A stretch of DNA of 64,000 nucleotides, taken from contig NZ_CP188040.1 of the NCBI RefSeq assembly GCF_049943125.1, positions 2,232,001 through 2,296,000 of the forward strand. Direction: 5' to 3'. Of the stretch, positions 18,264-25,873 are shown one piece after another. The stretch comes from JAEXZL01 sp049943125 (GTDB lineage: Bacteria; Bacillota; Clostridia; Clostridiales; Clostridiaceae). The notes under the pieces are model-generated. The model searched no databases. It worked only from the letters and a program-made list of their open reading frames with translations, and had not been told where the DNA came from. Position numbers and translations under genes: made by a program. The first letter of the stretch is position 1; each line of letters begins with the position of its first letter.

Positions 18264-18293
18264 TAAAAAATGAGCTTTGTAAGCTCATTTTTT
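18264..18293. terminator. Bidirectional terminator between convergent genes
   Basis: AAAAAATGAGCTT pairs perfectly with AAGCTCATTTTTT around a TGT loop. It serves both the sugar-isomerase-like gene and the leftward transporter, whose stop codon touches it. Confidence 0.88.
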
Positions 18294-19365
18294 ATTTGAA
18301 TAAATGTATTTTATTTGTACTGTTAAGTTTTTTTAGCGTGATTACTATCATGGGGAAGAGGAATATGCCTAGTATTCCCATGACTTTATTCCCTATATAC
18401 ATACTAATTAATGTTGCTATTGGGTGAAGTCCTATCTGGTTTCCAACGATTTTTGGCTCTAATACATTTCTTACTACAGTAATGATTAGATACATAACAA
18501 CTATGCCGATGGCAAAGAGATAGTTTCCTAATATAGCTTCAATCACAGCCCAAGGGACTAAAATACCTCCGGTACCTAAAACAGGAAGAATGTCAATTAG
18601 TGCAATTAAGCCTGCTACAGCTATGGCGTTATTTACCCTTAATATAGAAAGTCCTATAGAAAGCTCTATGAAGGTTAGAATCATTAGAAGTGCATATACC
18701 CTCAAAATTTTAAAGACACTGTCCACAAAGTAATGCTTCACATCATATATTATGCTCTTAGCTCTAGGGGAGAATTGCCTCATTATAAATTCCATGATCC
18801 TATCGTAGTCTAGAGTTAAGAAGAAGGAGGAAATAATGGTAAATATGAGCCCTATAAAGGCACTTGGTATAACGGCTACTATAGAGGTAATGATGTCTAT
18901 TGAATTTTTTGATAGCGAGGTTACCATAGAACCGAGAGTTTGAATAAGATTTGGTATAATATCCTCTAGAGCAAATACAAGGTCTGGAGAAAAGTCTGAG
19001 ACAAAGTTCTCTATATTACCAAAAAGTATCAAAAATGCAGGTTCTACACTATCACTATAGAATTCAGGTATCATGGAGAATAAATCTTTAATCCCCAGAA
19101 GAAACCTCATAAATAATAGGGAGATCAGTACTCCTACTATAGCAAAGAATAATGCTAACACAACTATACTGGCAATTCTATAGGGAATCTTAGCTTTCTT
19201 AGTGAGTAATAGGATCAGCGGTCTCATAGCTAAAGTGATGCCTAAGGCTAGAATAAAAGGAAGAAACCAACCTATGCCGTATTTTAGTGCCACAAAAGCA
19301 ATTAGGGCTACAATCATGAAATATATAAAATTTATAATAAATGCTCTTTTTTTCTCTAAATTCAT
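18292..19365 (-). CDS. ytvI: AI-2E/YtvI-family membrane protein
   Basis: About 357 residues with roughly eight membrane segments in the AI-2E transporter (PerM) pattern: two N-terminal helices, a soluble amphipathic region around 110-200, and a C-terminal block with DILPVLGTGGILVPW near 270 and the closing GIFLFPMIVI. Length and organisation resemble sporulation integral membrane protein YtvI of Firmicutes. Members are thought to be exporters or Na+/H+ antiporters, but the substrate is unproven. I prefer the ATG at 19365 (AGGA nearby) over 19389. Confidence 0.75.
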   Translation of the reverse strand: MNLEKKRAFIINFIYFMIVALIAFVALKYGIGWFLPFILALGITLAMRPLILLLTKKAKIPYRIASIVVLALFFAIVGVLISLLFMRFLLGIKDLFSMIPEFYSDSVEPAFLILFGNIENFVSDFSPDLVFALEDIIPNLIQTLGSMVTSLSKNSIDIITSIVAVIPSAFIGLIFTIISSFFLTLDYDRIMEFIMRQFSPRAKSIIYDVKHYFVDSVFKILRVYALLMILTFIELSIGLSILRVNNAIAVAGLIALIDILPVLGTGGILVPWAVIEAILGNYLFAIGIVVMYLIITVVRNVLEPKIVGNQIGLHPIATLISMYIGNKVMGILGIFLFPMIVITLKKLNSTNKIHLFK

Positions 19366-19612
19366 AGCATCCTGACCTCTTTTTCTCAATAATGTAAGAC
19401 TGATTAAGCTAAAGTCTTTTTATGGCTTAAGGTTTTCTTATACTTATATGATAACATTTATTAGCAATTAATACCATTGCTTAATGTAAAGTGTAGAAAA
19501 AATTTGCAGCTTTTTAATATTAATTTCTTTATAAACTAGCTTGTTTATTATTAATATTGTGTAAAGTTCTATATTATCTAAAAAAATAGATGAAATTTCG
19601 ACAAAAAAAGCG

Positions 19613-19769
19613 TATAATATACATAGGATGAAATTAAGCTAACAGGAAGTTTTCATTTTGCAACAGGTATAAGGGATAGGTATTAGAGTATAGAAATTAT
19701 ATAAATCATAAAATTATTAATCAGGCTTAATGTAATCCAGGAGGAGCTTTTTTAAAAGGCTCCTTTTTA
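19613..19769 (+). ncRNA. Candidate small non-coding RNA
   Basis: No rightward coding frame exists between 19390 and 19770, yet a rightward-oriented terminator lies at 19741-19769 (AGGAGC / GCTCCT followed by TTTTT), and a TATAAT box sits at 19613-19618. The -35 element is weak. A transcript of about 140 bases from near 19625 would fit; it has no ATG with a useful frame. I do not recognise the family. The rest of the 19366-19612 stretch is AT-rich and should hold the leftward ytvI promoter. Confidence 0.35.
19741..19769 (+). terminator. Rightward intrinsic terminator with no upstream gene
   Basis: The stem AGGAGC / GCTCCT is followed by TTTTT on the plus strand. No T run exists on the minus side, so it does not serve the leftward gene whose stop is at 19770. 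Confidence 0.65.
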
Positions 19770-19982
19770 CTATTCCTTATTTTTCAGGTTCTCGGCTTTT
19801 TCTCTAAGTGTATTTAAGTTGTCCTTTTGTGTGGCTAGTAGTGCTATAGTATCAGATATGAGATCTAAAAAGCTGGACATAACAGCAAGCTCTGAAGCGT
19901 CTCTATCCTTTGAAAGTATAAGAGCGAGATCATAGGCTAGTAAGGTTAATTCTTCAGGAGTATACTGGGCGAAATTTATCAT
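19770..19982 (-). CDS. Small hypothetical protein
   Basis: A 70-residue soluble protein behind an AGGAGATAATT ribosome site. It begins INFAQYTPEELTLLAYDLALILSK, continues with a helix (MSSFLDLISDTIALLATQ) and ends in a charged, coiled-coil-prone tail. The YTPEELTLLA entry and the short two-helix shape are reminiscent of small clostridial proteins of the DUF6774 type, but this is a recollection, not a match I can test. Function is unknown. Confidence 0.7.
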   Translation of the reverse strand: MINFAQYTPEELTLLAYDLALILSKDRDASELAVMSSFLDLISDTIALLATQKDNLNTLREKAENLKNKE

Positions 19983-20129
19983 AATTATCTCCTCCTTCCA
20001 TAATATTAATGAAGGGCAGAATAAAAATATTCCTCATATTGGAATTTAATTATGAGAATAAAGAGGAATTCTATCTTTTATATTGAATTAATATTATTTA
20101 AGAATATTATTATAAAGGAGAGGTGAGAA

Positions 20130-20585
20130 ATGGATAGATTTTATTTAACCTTTGAAAACACAGAGACGGCTACAACAAAAAGTGGAATAAGTATCCCTGT
20201 GGATTATTCCTTTTGGCCTAAGGTTATAAAGTACTTTACAGATAGGTCTACGTCCTTCCTAGTAGAATGCTGGGATGATGAAAAAGAAGCTATTCGTTCA
20301 GCCTCCGGCTATGGCGAGAAAAAAGAGGATATTGCATCTAAACTTCTGACCTTTGAAGGAAGACTTACAGAGGAGTTCATTCATGAGCTTATTAATGAAC
20401 CTTTTGATCAAGAGGGGAAGATAAAGTGGTTTACTTTAAAGCTTAAGCAGGATGATGAATACATTCTCTGTGCAGCTCATTATGGCAGTGAATTTATTAC
20501 AGGATATCTAAGAGCAGATGATAAGATATTTATAGAAGAGAATTTACCAAAGGACTTTTCTCTAGAGGTAATTTACGAAGAATAA
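20130..20585 (+). CDS. Hypothetical protein
   Basis: A 151-residue soluble, acidic protein starting behind AAAGGAGAGGTG. It has no signal peptide or membrane segment. Visible features are an aromatic-rich N-terminus (FYLTFENTET), a WPKVIKYF helix and several alternating strand-like segments (WFTLKLKQDDEYILCAAHYG). I do not recognise a family. It is a single gene closed by the hairpin at 20656-20685. Confidence 0.8.
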   Translation: MDRFYLTFENTETATTKSGISIPVDYSFWPKVIKYFTDRSTSFLVECWDDEKEAIRSASGYGEKKEDIASKLLTFEGRLTEEFIHELINEPFDQEGKIKWFTLKLKQDDEYILCAAHYGSEFITGYLRADDKIFIEENLPKDFSLEVIYEE

Positions 20586-20655
20586 TTAATGTAATCAGTA
20601 TTATTTTAGAAGGTATTAAATAATGAGGTAAACGTTTATAATAGTTTCATTATCT

Positions 20656-20685
20656 AAGGTGCAGTGAATTCTGCACCTCCTTCTT
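20656..20685 (+). terminator. Probable terminator after the 20130 gene
   Basis: AGGTGCAG pairs with CTGCACCT around a 6-base loop, followed by a CCTTCTT tail that is a weak T tract. Confidence 0.55.
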
Positions 20686-20771
20686 AGTGTGATAAAATTT
20701 CTCCTAAAATAATAATATATAATATAAGTATAGCTTATTAGGCTTAAAATTATAATGCAGGGGAGGAAGCT

Positions 20772-21260
20772 ATGGGTAAGTATGTTAAGTGGGGGAGTAT
20801 AATTTTAGTAGTGTTAGTGGTTTTAGCAGCAGGAGCATATTTTGCTGGAAGGCTAATTAAGGATTCTGATGGAAAAGATAAGGTAAGTACACCTGTAGAG
20901 CAGGGAAATAAAACAGAAGAAGATACCGCCTCAGTTTTTTTTCAAGAAGATAAGGTGGATGAAAAAGATTTAGACTCAAAGAAAAAGGTTTATGATATGA
21001 TCCATGTAATGGCCAATACTCTCATTATTGCAGAGGATGGAGAGGTGTGGGGACAGCAGCCTATAACAAAGGATAGAATAGAAGCGATTATGAAAGCCAT
21101 GGAAGAGCTGGATATTACCGATGAAAAGCTATGGTCTACCTTAAAGCGTTGGGAGCAGCAGGATTTTAGTGAAGGCGTCGAGGATCATAATTATGTCTGG
21201 AAAAAGTATCTAGATGGAACGGTAGGTAAGGCTATTAAGCTTAAAAAGGACAAGGAGTAG
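20772..21260 (+). CDS. Membrane-anchored DUF6241-like protein
   Basis: A 162-residue protein with an N-terminal signal-anchor helix (about residues 8-28), a charged linker, and an extracytoplasmic helical domain. The MIHVMANTLI ... WGQQPITKDRIEAIMKAM ... LKRWEQQDFSEGVEDHN ... DGTVGKA pattern fits what I recall of DUF6241 proteins of Firmicutes, whose function is unknown. A GGGGAGGAAGC site precedes the ATG. The HAD gene starts two bases after its stop, so they form an operon. Confidence 0.78.
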   Translation: MGKYVKWGSIILVVLVVLAAGAYFAGRLIKDSDGKDKVSTPVEQGNKTEEDTASVFFQEDKVDEKDLDSKKKVYDMIHVMANTLIIAEDGEVWGQQPITKDRIEAIMKAMEELDITDEKLWSTLKRWEQQDFSEGVEDHNYVWKKYLDGTVGKAIKLKKDKE

Positions 21261-21261
21261 G

Positions 21262-21915
21262 ATGAAGGTGCAGAGGATGAAATATAAAGCAGTTATTTGG
21301 GATTTTGATGGTACCTTATTTGATACCTATCCAGTAATGGTGAAAGCTTTTAAGGAAGCACTGGCAAAGAGAGGATATTTAGAAGCTGAGGAACAGATAT
21401 TAAAGCATATGAAGGTTTCCGTAAGGGAAGCGATAAATCATTATACTGCTTTATACGATTTGGACAAGGATTTTCCTTTGGATTATGTTAGGGGAGAAGA
21501 AGTAAAGGCTTCTGAAGCGCTTCCTTTTCCTTTTGCAAGAGAAGTTTGTCAAGGTATAATAGCTTCAGGAGGACGGAATTATATAGTAACTCATAGAAGC
21601 AAGACTAGCGCTGAAAAATATCTTATGGAGCACAGTATGATGAGCTTATTTACTGAAATAGTAGGTAAAGAAAATGGCTTTAAGAGGAAGCCAGACCCAG
21701 GGGCTTATCATTATATATTGAATAAATATTCATTAGGAACAGAAGAGGTTTTAATTGTAGGTGACAGAGAATTTGAAGCAAAAGCTGCAGAAATTGCAGG
21801 GATTCATTGCTGTTTATTTGATAGTAATAATGTACTAAGGATAACGAAAACCGAGTACTATATTAAGGAGCTCTCAGAGCTTATGAAAATTTTACATCTC
21901 GTTGAAACCCTTTAA
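21262..21915 (+). CDS. HAD-IA phosphatase (phosphoglycolate phosphatase-like)
   Basis: A 217-residue hydrolase. Motif I is WDFDGTLFDT near residues 13-22, motif II VTHRSKT near 112, motif III lysine in KRKPDPG near 138, and motif IV VGDREFEA near 163, all intact; the cap is the small helical C1 type. Substrates may be phosphoglycolate or small sugar phosphates. The start is uncertain: ATG 21262 follows AAGGAG by four bases, and ATG 21277 is also possible. It is tightly coupled to the membrane-anchored gene upstream. Confidence 0.87.
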   Translation: MKVQRMKYKAVIWDFDGTLFDTYPVMVKAFKEALAKRGYLEAEEQILKHMKVSVREAINHYTALYDLDKDFPLDYVRGEEVKASEALPFPFAREVCQGIIASGGRNYIVTHRSKTSAEKYLMEHSMMSLFTEIVGKENGFKRKPDPGAYHYILNKYSLGTEEVLIVGDREFEAKAAEIAGIHCCLFDSNNVLRITKTEYYIKELSELMKILHLVETL

Positions 21916-21945
21916 TAATCAGGACTTATAGATAAGGTGAAAGTT

Positions 21946-21973
21946 AAAAAGCTGCAGAAAATGCAGCTTTTAA
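21946..21973 (+). terminator. Intrinsic terminator after the HAD gene
   Basis: AAAAGCTGCA pairs with TGCAGCTTTT around a short loop, followed by TAATTTTTTA. Confidence 0.85.
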
Positions 21974-22017
21974 TTTTTTATTTATATATTTTTAACTGAT
22001 GTTTTACAAATGCATCC

Positions 22018-22046
22018 TTGACAAAATATTCAGAATAATGTAATAT
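22018..22046 (+). promoter_or_regulatory. Strong sigma-A promoter of the 22-kb ncRNA
   Basis: A consensus TTGACA and a TAATAT are separated by exactly 17 bases. The first plausible start of transcription is near 22053, and no protein gene follows before the terminator at 22333. Confidence 0.8.
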
Positions 22047-22052
22047 GTAATC

Positions 22053-22382
22053 AAATAAAAAATCATTTTTACCTCTTAGTAAAAATGGTGGTTGGAGGTG
22101 ATAGTGATTAATTATAGAAGGAGACTTCTAGAATTTTAATAAGTAAGGGGTGAGACCACCAAAATATTAAACGAAATACCCAATATTTTTTAACCTCTTT
22201 ATTCCTCTATTTATAGAGTTTATGATAGATTAGAATTTTATCTAAGCTTCTTTCAGAGTGAATAATGCAGTAGAAGTTGTAGAAAGGAGAAGTAAGCTTT
22301 ATTGTCTGAAAATAATCCACCAAACTTTACCGAAGGTTAGGATAGCCGTTAGAAATTGATGTTGGCTATCCTAACCTTTTGC
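22053..22382 (+). ncRNA. Candidate structured non-coding RNA of about 330 nt
   Basis: A consensus promoter and a 15-bp terminator bracket a stretch without a protein gene. Visible helices: CATTTTTAC/GTAAAAATG (22064-22087, loop CTCTTA), GGTGGT/ACCACC (22087-22092 with 22155-22160), TAGAAG-GAGA-CTTCTA (22125-22140), CTCTA/TAGAG near 22205, TAGAT/ATCTA near 22228-22243, and an AAGCTTC...GAAGTAAGCTT arm (22245-22299). Loop CCTCTTA (22072-22078) can pair with TAAGGGG near 22144-22150, suggesting a pseudoknot. It shows none of the hallmarks of RNase P, tmRNA, SRP RNA or the T-box. Identity is unknown to me; a raiA-type or other clostridial RNA is possible. Confidence 0.65.
22333..22382 (+). terminator. 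Terminator of the 22-kb ncRNA
   Basis: AAGGTTAGGATAGCC pairs perfectly with its complement at 22364-22378 across a 16-base loop, then TT and an AT-rich tail. Confidence 0.8.
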
Positions 22383-22421
22383 TATTTAATGGTAATATAT
22401 GTAAACTTTTTGTTTTGTTAC

Positions 22422-22450
22422 TTGACAACCTAGAAAGTTACAGTGATAAT
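22422..22450 (+). promoter_or_regulatory. Sigma-A promoter of the lipoprotein gene
   Basis: TTGACA and GATAAT are 17 bases apart, 33 bases before the lipoprotein start. It makes that gene independent of the upstream ncRNA. Confidence 0.75.
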
Positions 22451-22483
22451 TGTAATATATAAAAAAATATATGGAGATAGAAA

Positions 22484-22927
22484 ATGATGAAATTTATAAT
22501 TAAAAGCTATAGGAACCATGTGGCTATTTTATTTATACTTATTAGCCTAATATCCTTTGCAGGCTGTGCAAAGGGACCTAACTTTATAGACAGTCATTCA
22601 ATCTCAGAGGTAAAAATCTATAAAATGCTGCCTATAGTAGGGAAAGCACAGGGCTATGACAGTGAGCTTATAGATACAATCAGCGATAAAAATACAATTA
22701 ATCAATTAATCAATGGCATAGAAAAATCAGAGGTTGGAGACAAAGAGCTTTCCTATGCTAAAGAACATATACTACACTACGAAATAAGATTTGTTTATAA
22801 AAATATTGACAAGCATGCAGTTAGCTTGTGGCTTGCCGATGACATGAATAAAGCTGTTATCAGTACAATAGGTTATTACTATTTAGATGAAAATACTACT
22901 GATATTATAAGGGAGCTTATTAATTAA
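22484..22927 (+). CDS. Hypothetical lipoprotein
   Basis: A 147-residue protein with a type II signal peptide: basic start, hydrophobic helix (HVAILFILISLISF) and lipobox FAGC with the lipidated cysteine near residue 28. The mature part alternates strands and helices and ends DIIRELIN. I do not recognise the domain. The transcript stops in a hairpin that overlaps the last codons. ATG 22487 is an equally possible start; the ribosome site (GGAG) is 8 bases upstream. Confidence 0.78.
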   Translation: MMKFIIKSYRNHVAILFILISLISFAGCAKGPNFIDSHSISEVKIYKMLPIVGKAQGYDSELIDTISDKNTINQLINGIEKSEVGDKELSYAKEHILHYEIRFVYKNIDKHAVSLWLADDMNKAVISTIGYYYLDENTTDIIRELIN

Positions 22928-22950
22928 TAATAAGCTCCCTTATATTTATT
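22906..22950. terminator. Terminator overlapping the end of the lipoprotein gene
   Basis: ATAAGGGAGCTTATT pairs with AATAAGCTCCCTTAT; the left arm lies within the last codons. Its near symmetry could also stop the convergent SIMPL gene. Confidence 0.75.
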
Positions 22951-22958
22951 GCTAATAA

Positions 22959-23621
22959 CTAGACATAAAGAAATGTTGCTGTAATTTCGGCAGTGATTTC
23001 TAAGGTTCCTGGCATAATTGGTGTAACCGCCGATGCCTTGAAAAGATTAACTTCGCCATAGACTCTCTCTGATGGCTTTTCTATGATAGATACTGGTATT
23101 CTATCTATTTTTATAGACATATCCTGTGAAAGGGTAAGAGCTTTACTTTGAGCGTTTCTTAAGGCGGCTCTTAAGGCCTCGTTATAATATGCTTCTGAGT
23201 TTTTTATAATAAAGTTAACTCCCTGTACAATATTAGCACCGGCATTTACAGCTCTATCGATAATTTCTCCTACCTCAGAAAGCCTAGTAACCTCTATGGA
23301 TAATATATTTGAGATTCTATAGCCCTTAAATATTTGTTTTCCATCCTGATAATCATATTGAGGCTCAATAGTGTAGCTGGAGGTTTTGATATTATCTCTG
23401 GGAACCCCCGAGCTTAATATTGCTTTAATAACTCTAGTAGAAATTTCTGCATTTTCCTCTTGAAGTCCTTCAAGCTCTTTACCTTCTGTAACAACTCCTA
23501 ATGTTATCATTGCCGTATCTGGAGCCGCATTTATGCGGCCGCTTCCTATCACCTTAATTCTACCTCTAGTTAATGCGCTCTCATTATTGCTCCCGTAAGA
23601 AAACATGGGATAATTGATCAT
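22959..23621 (-). CDS. SIMPL domain (DUF541) protein
   Basis: A 220-residue protein of the SIMPL/DUF541 family. The start IKVIGSGRINAAPDTAMITLGVVTEG, the repeated helix NAGANIVQGVNFIIKN and the C-terminal ALTLSQ segment are family features. It lacks an obvious signal peptide, whereas many relatives are secreted or periplasmic. Suggested roles in the family (oxidative stress, signalling) are not established for this protein. It stands alone and converges on the lipoprotein gene. Confidence 0.85.
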   Translation of the reverse strand: MINYPMFSYGSNNESALTRGRIKVIGSGRINAAPDTAMITLGVVTEGKELEGLQEENAEISTRVIKAILSSGVPRDNIKTSSYTIEPQYDYQDGKQIFKGYRISNILSIEVTRLSEVGEIIDRAVNAGANIVQGVNFIIKNSEAYYNEALRAALRNAQSKALTLSQDMSIKIDRIPVSIIEKPSERVYGEVNLFKASAVTPIMPGTLEITAEITATFLYV

Positions 23622-23829
23622 AGTCTACTTCCTTATTTGATTGATTTATATATTATATTCAAAGTGCTATATATTTTCCTATAACCTTATGCAATTCTTT
23701 TTATAAGAATCTATAAAATTTTCCTATAAATAGCTATGATAATTGATAATAGATTGAGTTTTCTTTATAATTGATTTAATCTAAGGATTAAACTGAAGTA
23801 AATTAATTAGAATATGGGGAGCAGATATA

Positions 23830-24558
23830 ATGGATAGAAACTTACTGTTAGATAGAAAGAAGGTAAATGAGAAGCAATACCATAAACAAAGTATTAAAAC
23901 AGCTTTCTTAACAACAATTCCTGTTATGACAGGATATCTTGTGCTGAGTATTGGCTTCGGTGTATTGCTGAATACAAAGGGCTACGGGGTGCCTTGGGCA
24001 TTGGCTATGAGTCTTGGGATTTATGCAGGGTCTATGCAGTTTGTAGCAATTGATCTTTTGGGAGCAGGTGCATCACTGATAACTGTAGCTTTGACAACGC
24101 TGACAGTTAATGCACGTCATTTGTTTTATGGTATTTCTATGATCGATAAATATGAGAATACAGGAAAAATAAAACCTTATCTAATGTTTTCTCTTACGGA
24201 TGAGACTTACTCTCTGGTTTGTAATGATGCTCCAAGCAAGGAGCTTGTGGATAAAAAAAGCTATTATTTCTTTGTATCACTGTTTAATCAACTATATTGG
24301 GTCATAGGCTCTGTTATTGGAGTTTTACTTGGAGCTGTTATACCTTTTAATACTGAAGGTATTGATTTTGCATTGACTGCACTTTTTATCACTGTATTTG
24401 TGGAACAGTGGCTTGAAGCTAAAAATCACCTTCCAGCTATTATAGGAGTAGTGGCATCGGTTATAAACTTACTTATTTTTGGAAGTGATAATTTTTTAAT
24501 CCCTTCAATGATTTCTATTGTAGTTATTCTCACTCTCCTTAGGAAAAAGGAGGGTTAA
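23830..24558 (+). CDS. azlC: AzlC family branched-chain amino acid exporter, large subunit
   Basis: A 242-residue membrane protein with about seven helices. The GYLVLSIGFGVLL, MSLGIYAGSMQFVAIDLLGAG and LTVNARHLFYG segments are diagnostic for AzlC/YgaZ, which exports branched-chain amino acids together with AzlD. The N-terminal 25 residues are polar and slightly longer than usual. The next gene starts four bases after its stop. No Lrp-type regulator is adjacent. Confidence 0.93.
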   Translation: MDRNLLLDRKKVNEKQYHKQSIKTAFLTTIPVMTGYLVLSIGFGVLLNTKGYGVPWALAMSLGIYAGSMQFVAIDLLGAGASLITVALTTLTVNARHLFYGISMIDKYENTGKIKPYLMFSLTDETYSLVCNDAPSKELVDKKSYYFFVSLFNQLYWVIGSVIGVLLGAVIPFNTEGIDFALTALFITVFVEQWLEAKNHLPAIIGVVASVINLLIFGSDNFLIPSMISIVVILTLLRKKEG

Positions 24559-24562
24559 TATA

Positions 24563-24886
24563 ATGGGAAATATGTATTCTGTTTTAATGATAGGAGTTAT
24601 AGCTTTAATAACTATTATTTTAAGGTTTTTGCCATTCATATTGTTTAGGAAAGGAAAGACTCCAGGGTATATCATATCTCTTGGAAGGGTATTGCCCTAT
24701 GCGATTATGGGAATGTTAGTTATTTTTTGTTTGAAAAATGTATCTATATTACAAACACCCTTTGCTCTTCCAGAATTTATTTCTTGTGGGGTGGTGATCC
24801 TACTTCATCTTTGGAAGAGGAAGACTCTTATTAGTATTATTGGTGGTACTGCCTGCTACATGTATTTGGTTCAGGTTATATTTTAA
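24563..24886 (+). CDS. azlD: AzlD family branched-chain amino acid exporter, small subunit
   Basis: A 107-residue, four-helix partner of AzlC. The IITIILRFLPF start, LPYAIMGMLVIFCLKN middle and final Trp-rich loop plus helix match AzlD/YgaH. It is coupled to azlC through a GGAGGG site lying at the azlC stop. The product with AzlC forms the permease. A hairpin with a T tract follows at 24995-25026. Confidence 0.92.
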   Translation: MGNMYSVLMIGVIALITIILRFLPFILFRKGKTPGYIISLGRVLPYAIMGMLVIFCLKNVSILQTPFALPEFISCGVVILLHLWKRKTLISIIGGTACYMYLVQVIF

Positions 24887-24994
24887 GGGATAATTTTCTG
24901 TAGGTTGTTTATTTTTTCTATATTTAATAAGTGTACTTGCTATTATTGTCAGTAGTTAATAAATAGTTAATCCTCCTTTAATATCTATGTTATA

Positions 24995-25026
24995 TACCTA
25001 TGATAAAATAATCATAGGTTTTATTA
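24995..25026 (+). terminator. Probable terminator downstream of azlCD
   Basis: CCTATGAT pairs with ATCATAGG around AAAATA, followed by TTTTATTA. It lies about 110 bases past azlD, with only AT-rich sequence between. Confidence 0.6.
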
Positions 25027-25078
25027 TAGCCAAGCTTCCTGTGTACATTTGACAGGAGGATACAAGGAGGTATTATTT

Positions 25079-25522
25079 ATGCATATTATTGATATGAAGG
25101 GCTTTAAGGCTGTAGGCTTACCAGTGCAGGGAGATTGGCAGACTCTTCCTGAGGTTATGCCGGAAAAATGGGATGAGTTTTATAAAAATAGTATTAATAT
25201 AAAGAATAGGGTAAAGGAAGGATATATGGACATCTGTCTATCGGAGGTAGATGGGATATATACTCAATTTATCTGTGCTGAGGTATCGGAGTTTGATGAG
25301 GTTCCAGAAGGCTTCATGTGTCAGGAGATTCCTGAAGGCAAATATCTTCATTATACCCATACGGTGAGAGTAGAGGAGATCTATGCTTCCTTTGAAGAGA
25401 TGTACAGCTTTGCTGAGGCTCATGGCCATAAGGTAACGGGGTTTAAGATTGACTATGGTTATGAAGAGGGTGGAACTGAGAGTGAGCATGAGCTTTATAT
25501 AAGGGTGATAGAGGAGAGGTAA
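25079..25522 (+). CDS. GyrI-like / effector-binding domain protein
   Basis: About 147 residues forming a stand-alone GyrI-like small-molecule-binding fold (as in SbmC or the C-terminus of BltR-type regulators) without a DNA-binding domain. Clues are the GFKAVGLPVQGDW start, an internal CAEVSEFDEVPEGFMCQEIPEGKYLHYTH stretch split over strands, and a C-terminal EHELYIRV strand. I use the ATG at 25079, eight bases after AAGGAGG, not the upstream TTG. The purine heptad tract begins at its stop codon. Confidence 0.75.
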   Translation: MHIIDMKGFKAVGLPVQGDWQTLPEVMPEKWDEFYKNSINIKNRVKEGYMDICLSEVDGIYTQFICAEVSEFDEVPEGFMCQEIPEGKYLHYTHTVRVEEIYASFEEMYSFAEAHGHKVTGFKIDYGYEEGGTESEHELYIRVIEER

Positions 25523-25666
25523 GAGAGCAGAGAAGAGAGAAAAGAGAAGAGATAAGAGGTAAGAAGTAAGAGGTAAGAGGTAAGAGATAAAAGAGCAGAG
25601 AAAAGAGAATAGAGAAAAGAGAAGAGATAAGAGATAAGAGATAAGAAGTAAGAGTGAAGAAGAGAG
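25518..25666 (+). repeat. Purine-rich 7-nt period tract
   Basis: About 145 bases of degenerate heptads, for example TAAGAGG TAAGAAG TAAGAGG TAAGAGG, then AAGAGA-type units. It begins at the stop codon of the GyrI-like gene. Its reverse complement shares a 20-base identical run with the tract at 11471-11626, so both belong to one repeat family. Confidence 0.85.
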
Positions 25667-25826
25667 ATATCGCTGAGGCGATATGATATACGGCTGTGCC
25701 GTATGATATACTTCCTTTGGAAGTATGATATAATATCCGTTTCTTCATTTGCCGAAAGGCATATATCATCGCAGAGAGTGCGATATCATATCGTAGATAT
25801 ATCATCCGTTCGATGGGACGGATATC
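25667..25826. repeat. Array of short hairpins with ATGATAT / ATATCAT linkers
   Basis: At least six small perfect stems follow one another: 25667-25684 (ATATCGC), 25687-25704 (ATACGGC), 25708-25726 (ATACTTCC), 25750-25761 (TGCC, GAAA loop), 25768-25784 (ATCGCA) and 25788-25800 (ATATC). Linkers are ATGATAT-type in the left half and ATATCAT-type in the right half, so the halves form one larger inverted repeat. ATATCCGT at 25733-25740 can close it with ACGGATAT at 25818-25825. No protein is encoded. Function is unknown. Confidence 0.75.
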
Positions 25827-25830
25827 ATTG

Positions 25831-25871
25831 AAAAAAGCCACATTTGTCTATCTGACAAATGTGGCTTTTTT
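25831..25871. terminator. Perfect 18-bp terminator after tRNA-Gly
   Basis: Eighteen paired bases with A6 and T6 ends surround a 5-base loop. It lies three bases beyond the CCA end of the leftward tRNA gene and is symmetric, so it also insulates the hairpin array. Confidence 0.9.
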
Positions 25872-25873
25872 CA

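Noticed and set aside
22326..22340. ACCGAAGG motif suggestive of a glycine riboswitch
   Set aside because: It lies in the left arm of the terminator hairpin and none of the other conserved glycine aptamer segments are present; no glycine gene follows.
25518..25826. CRISPR-like array
   Set aside because: The repeats are 7-nt heptads and non-identical hairpins without uniform 25-40 base repeats and unique spacers, and no cas gene is in the window.
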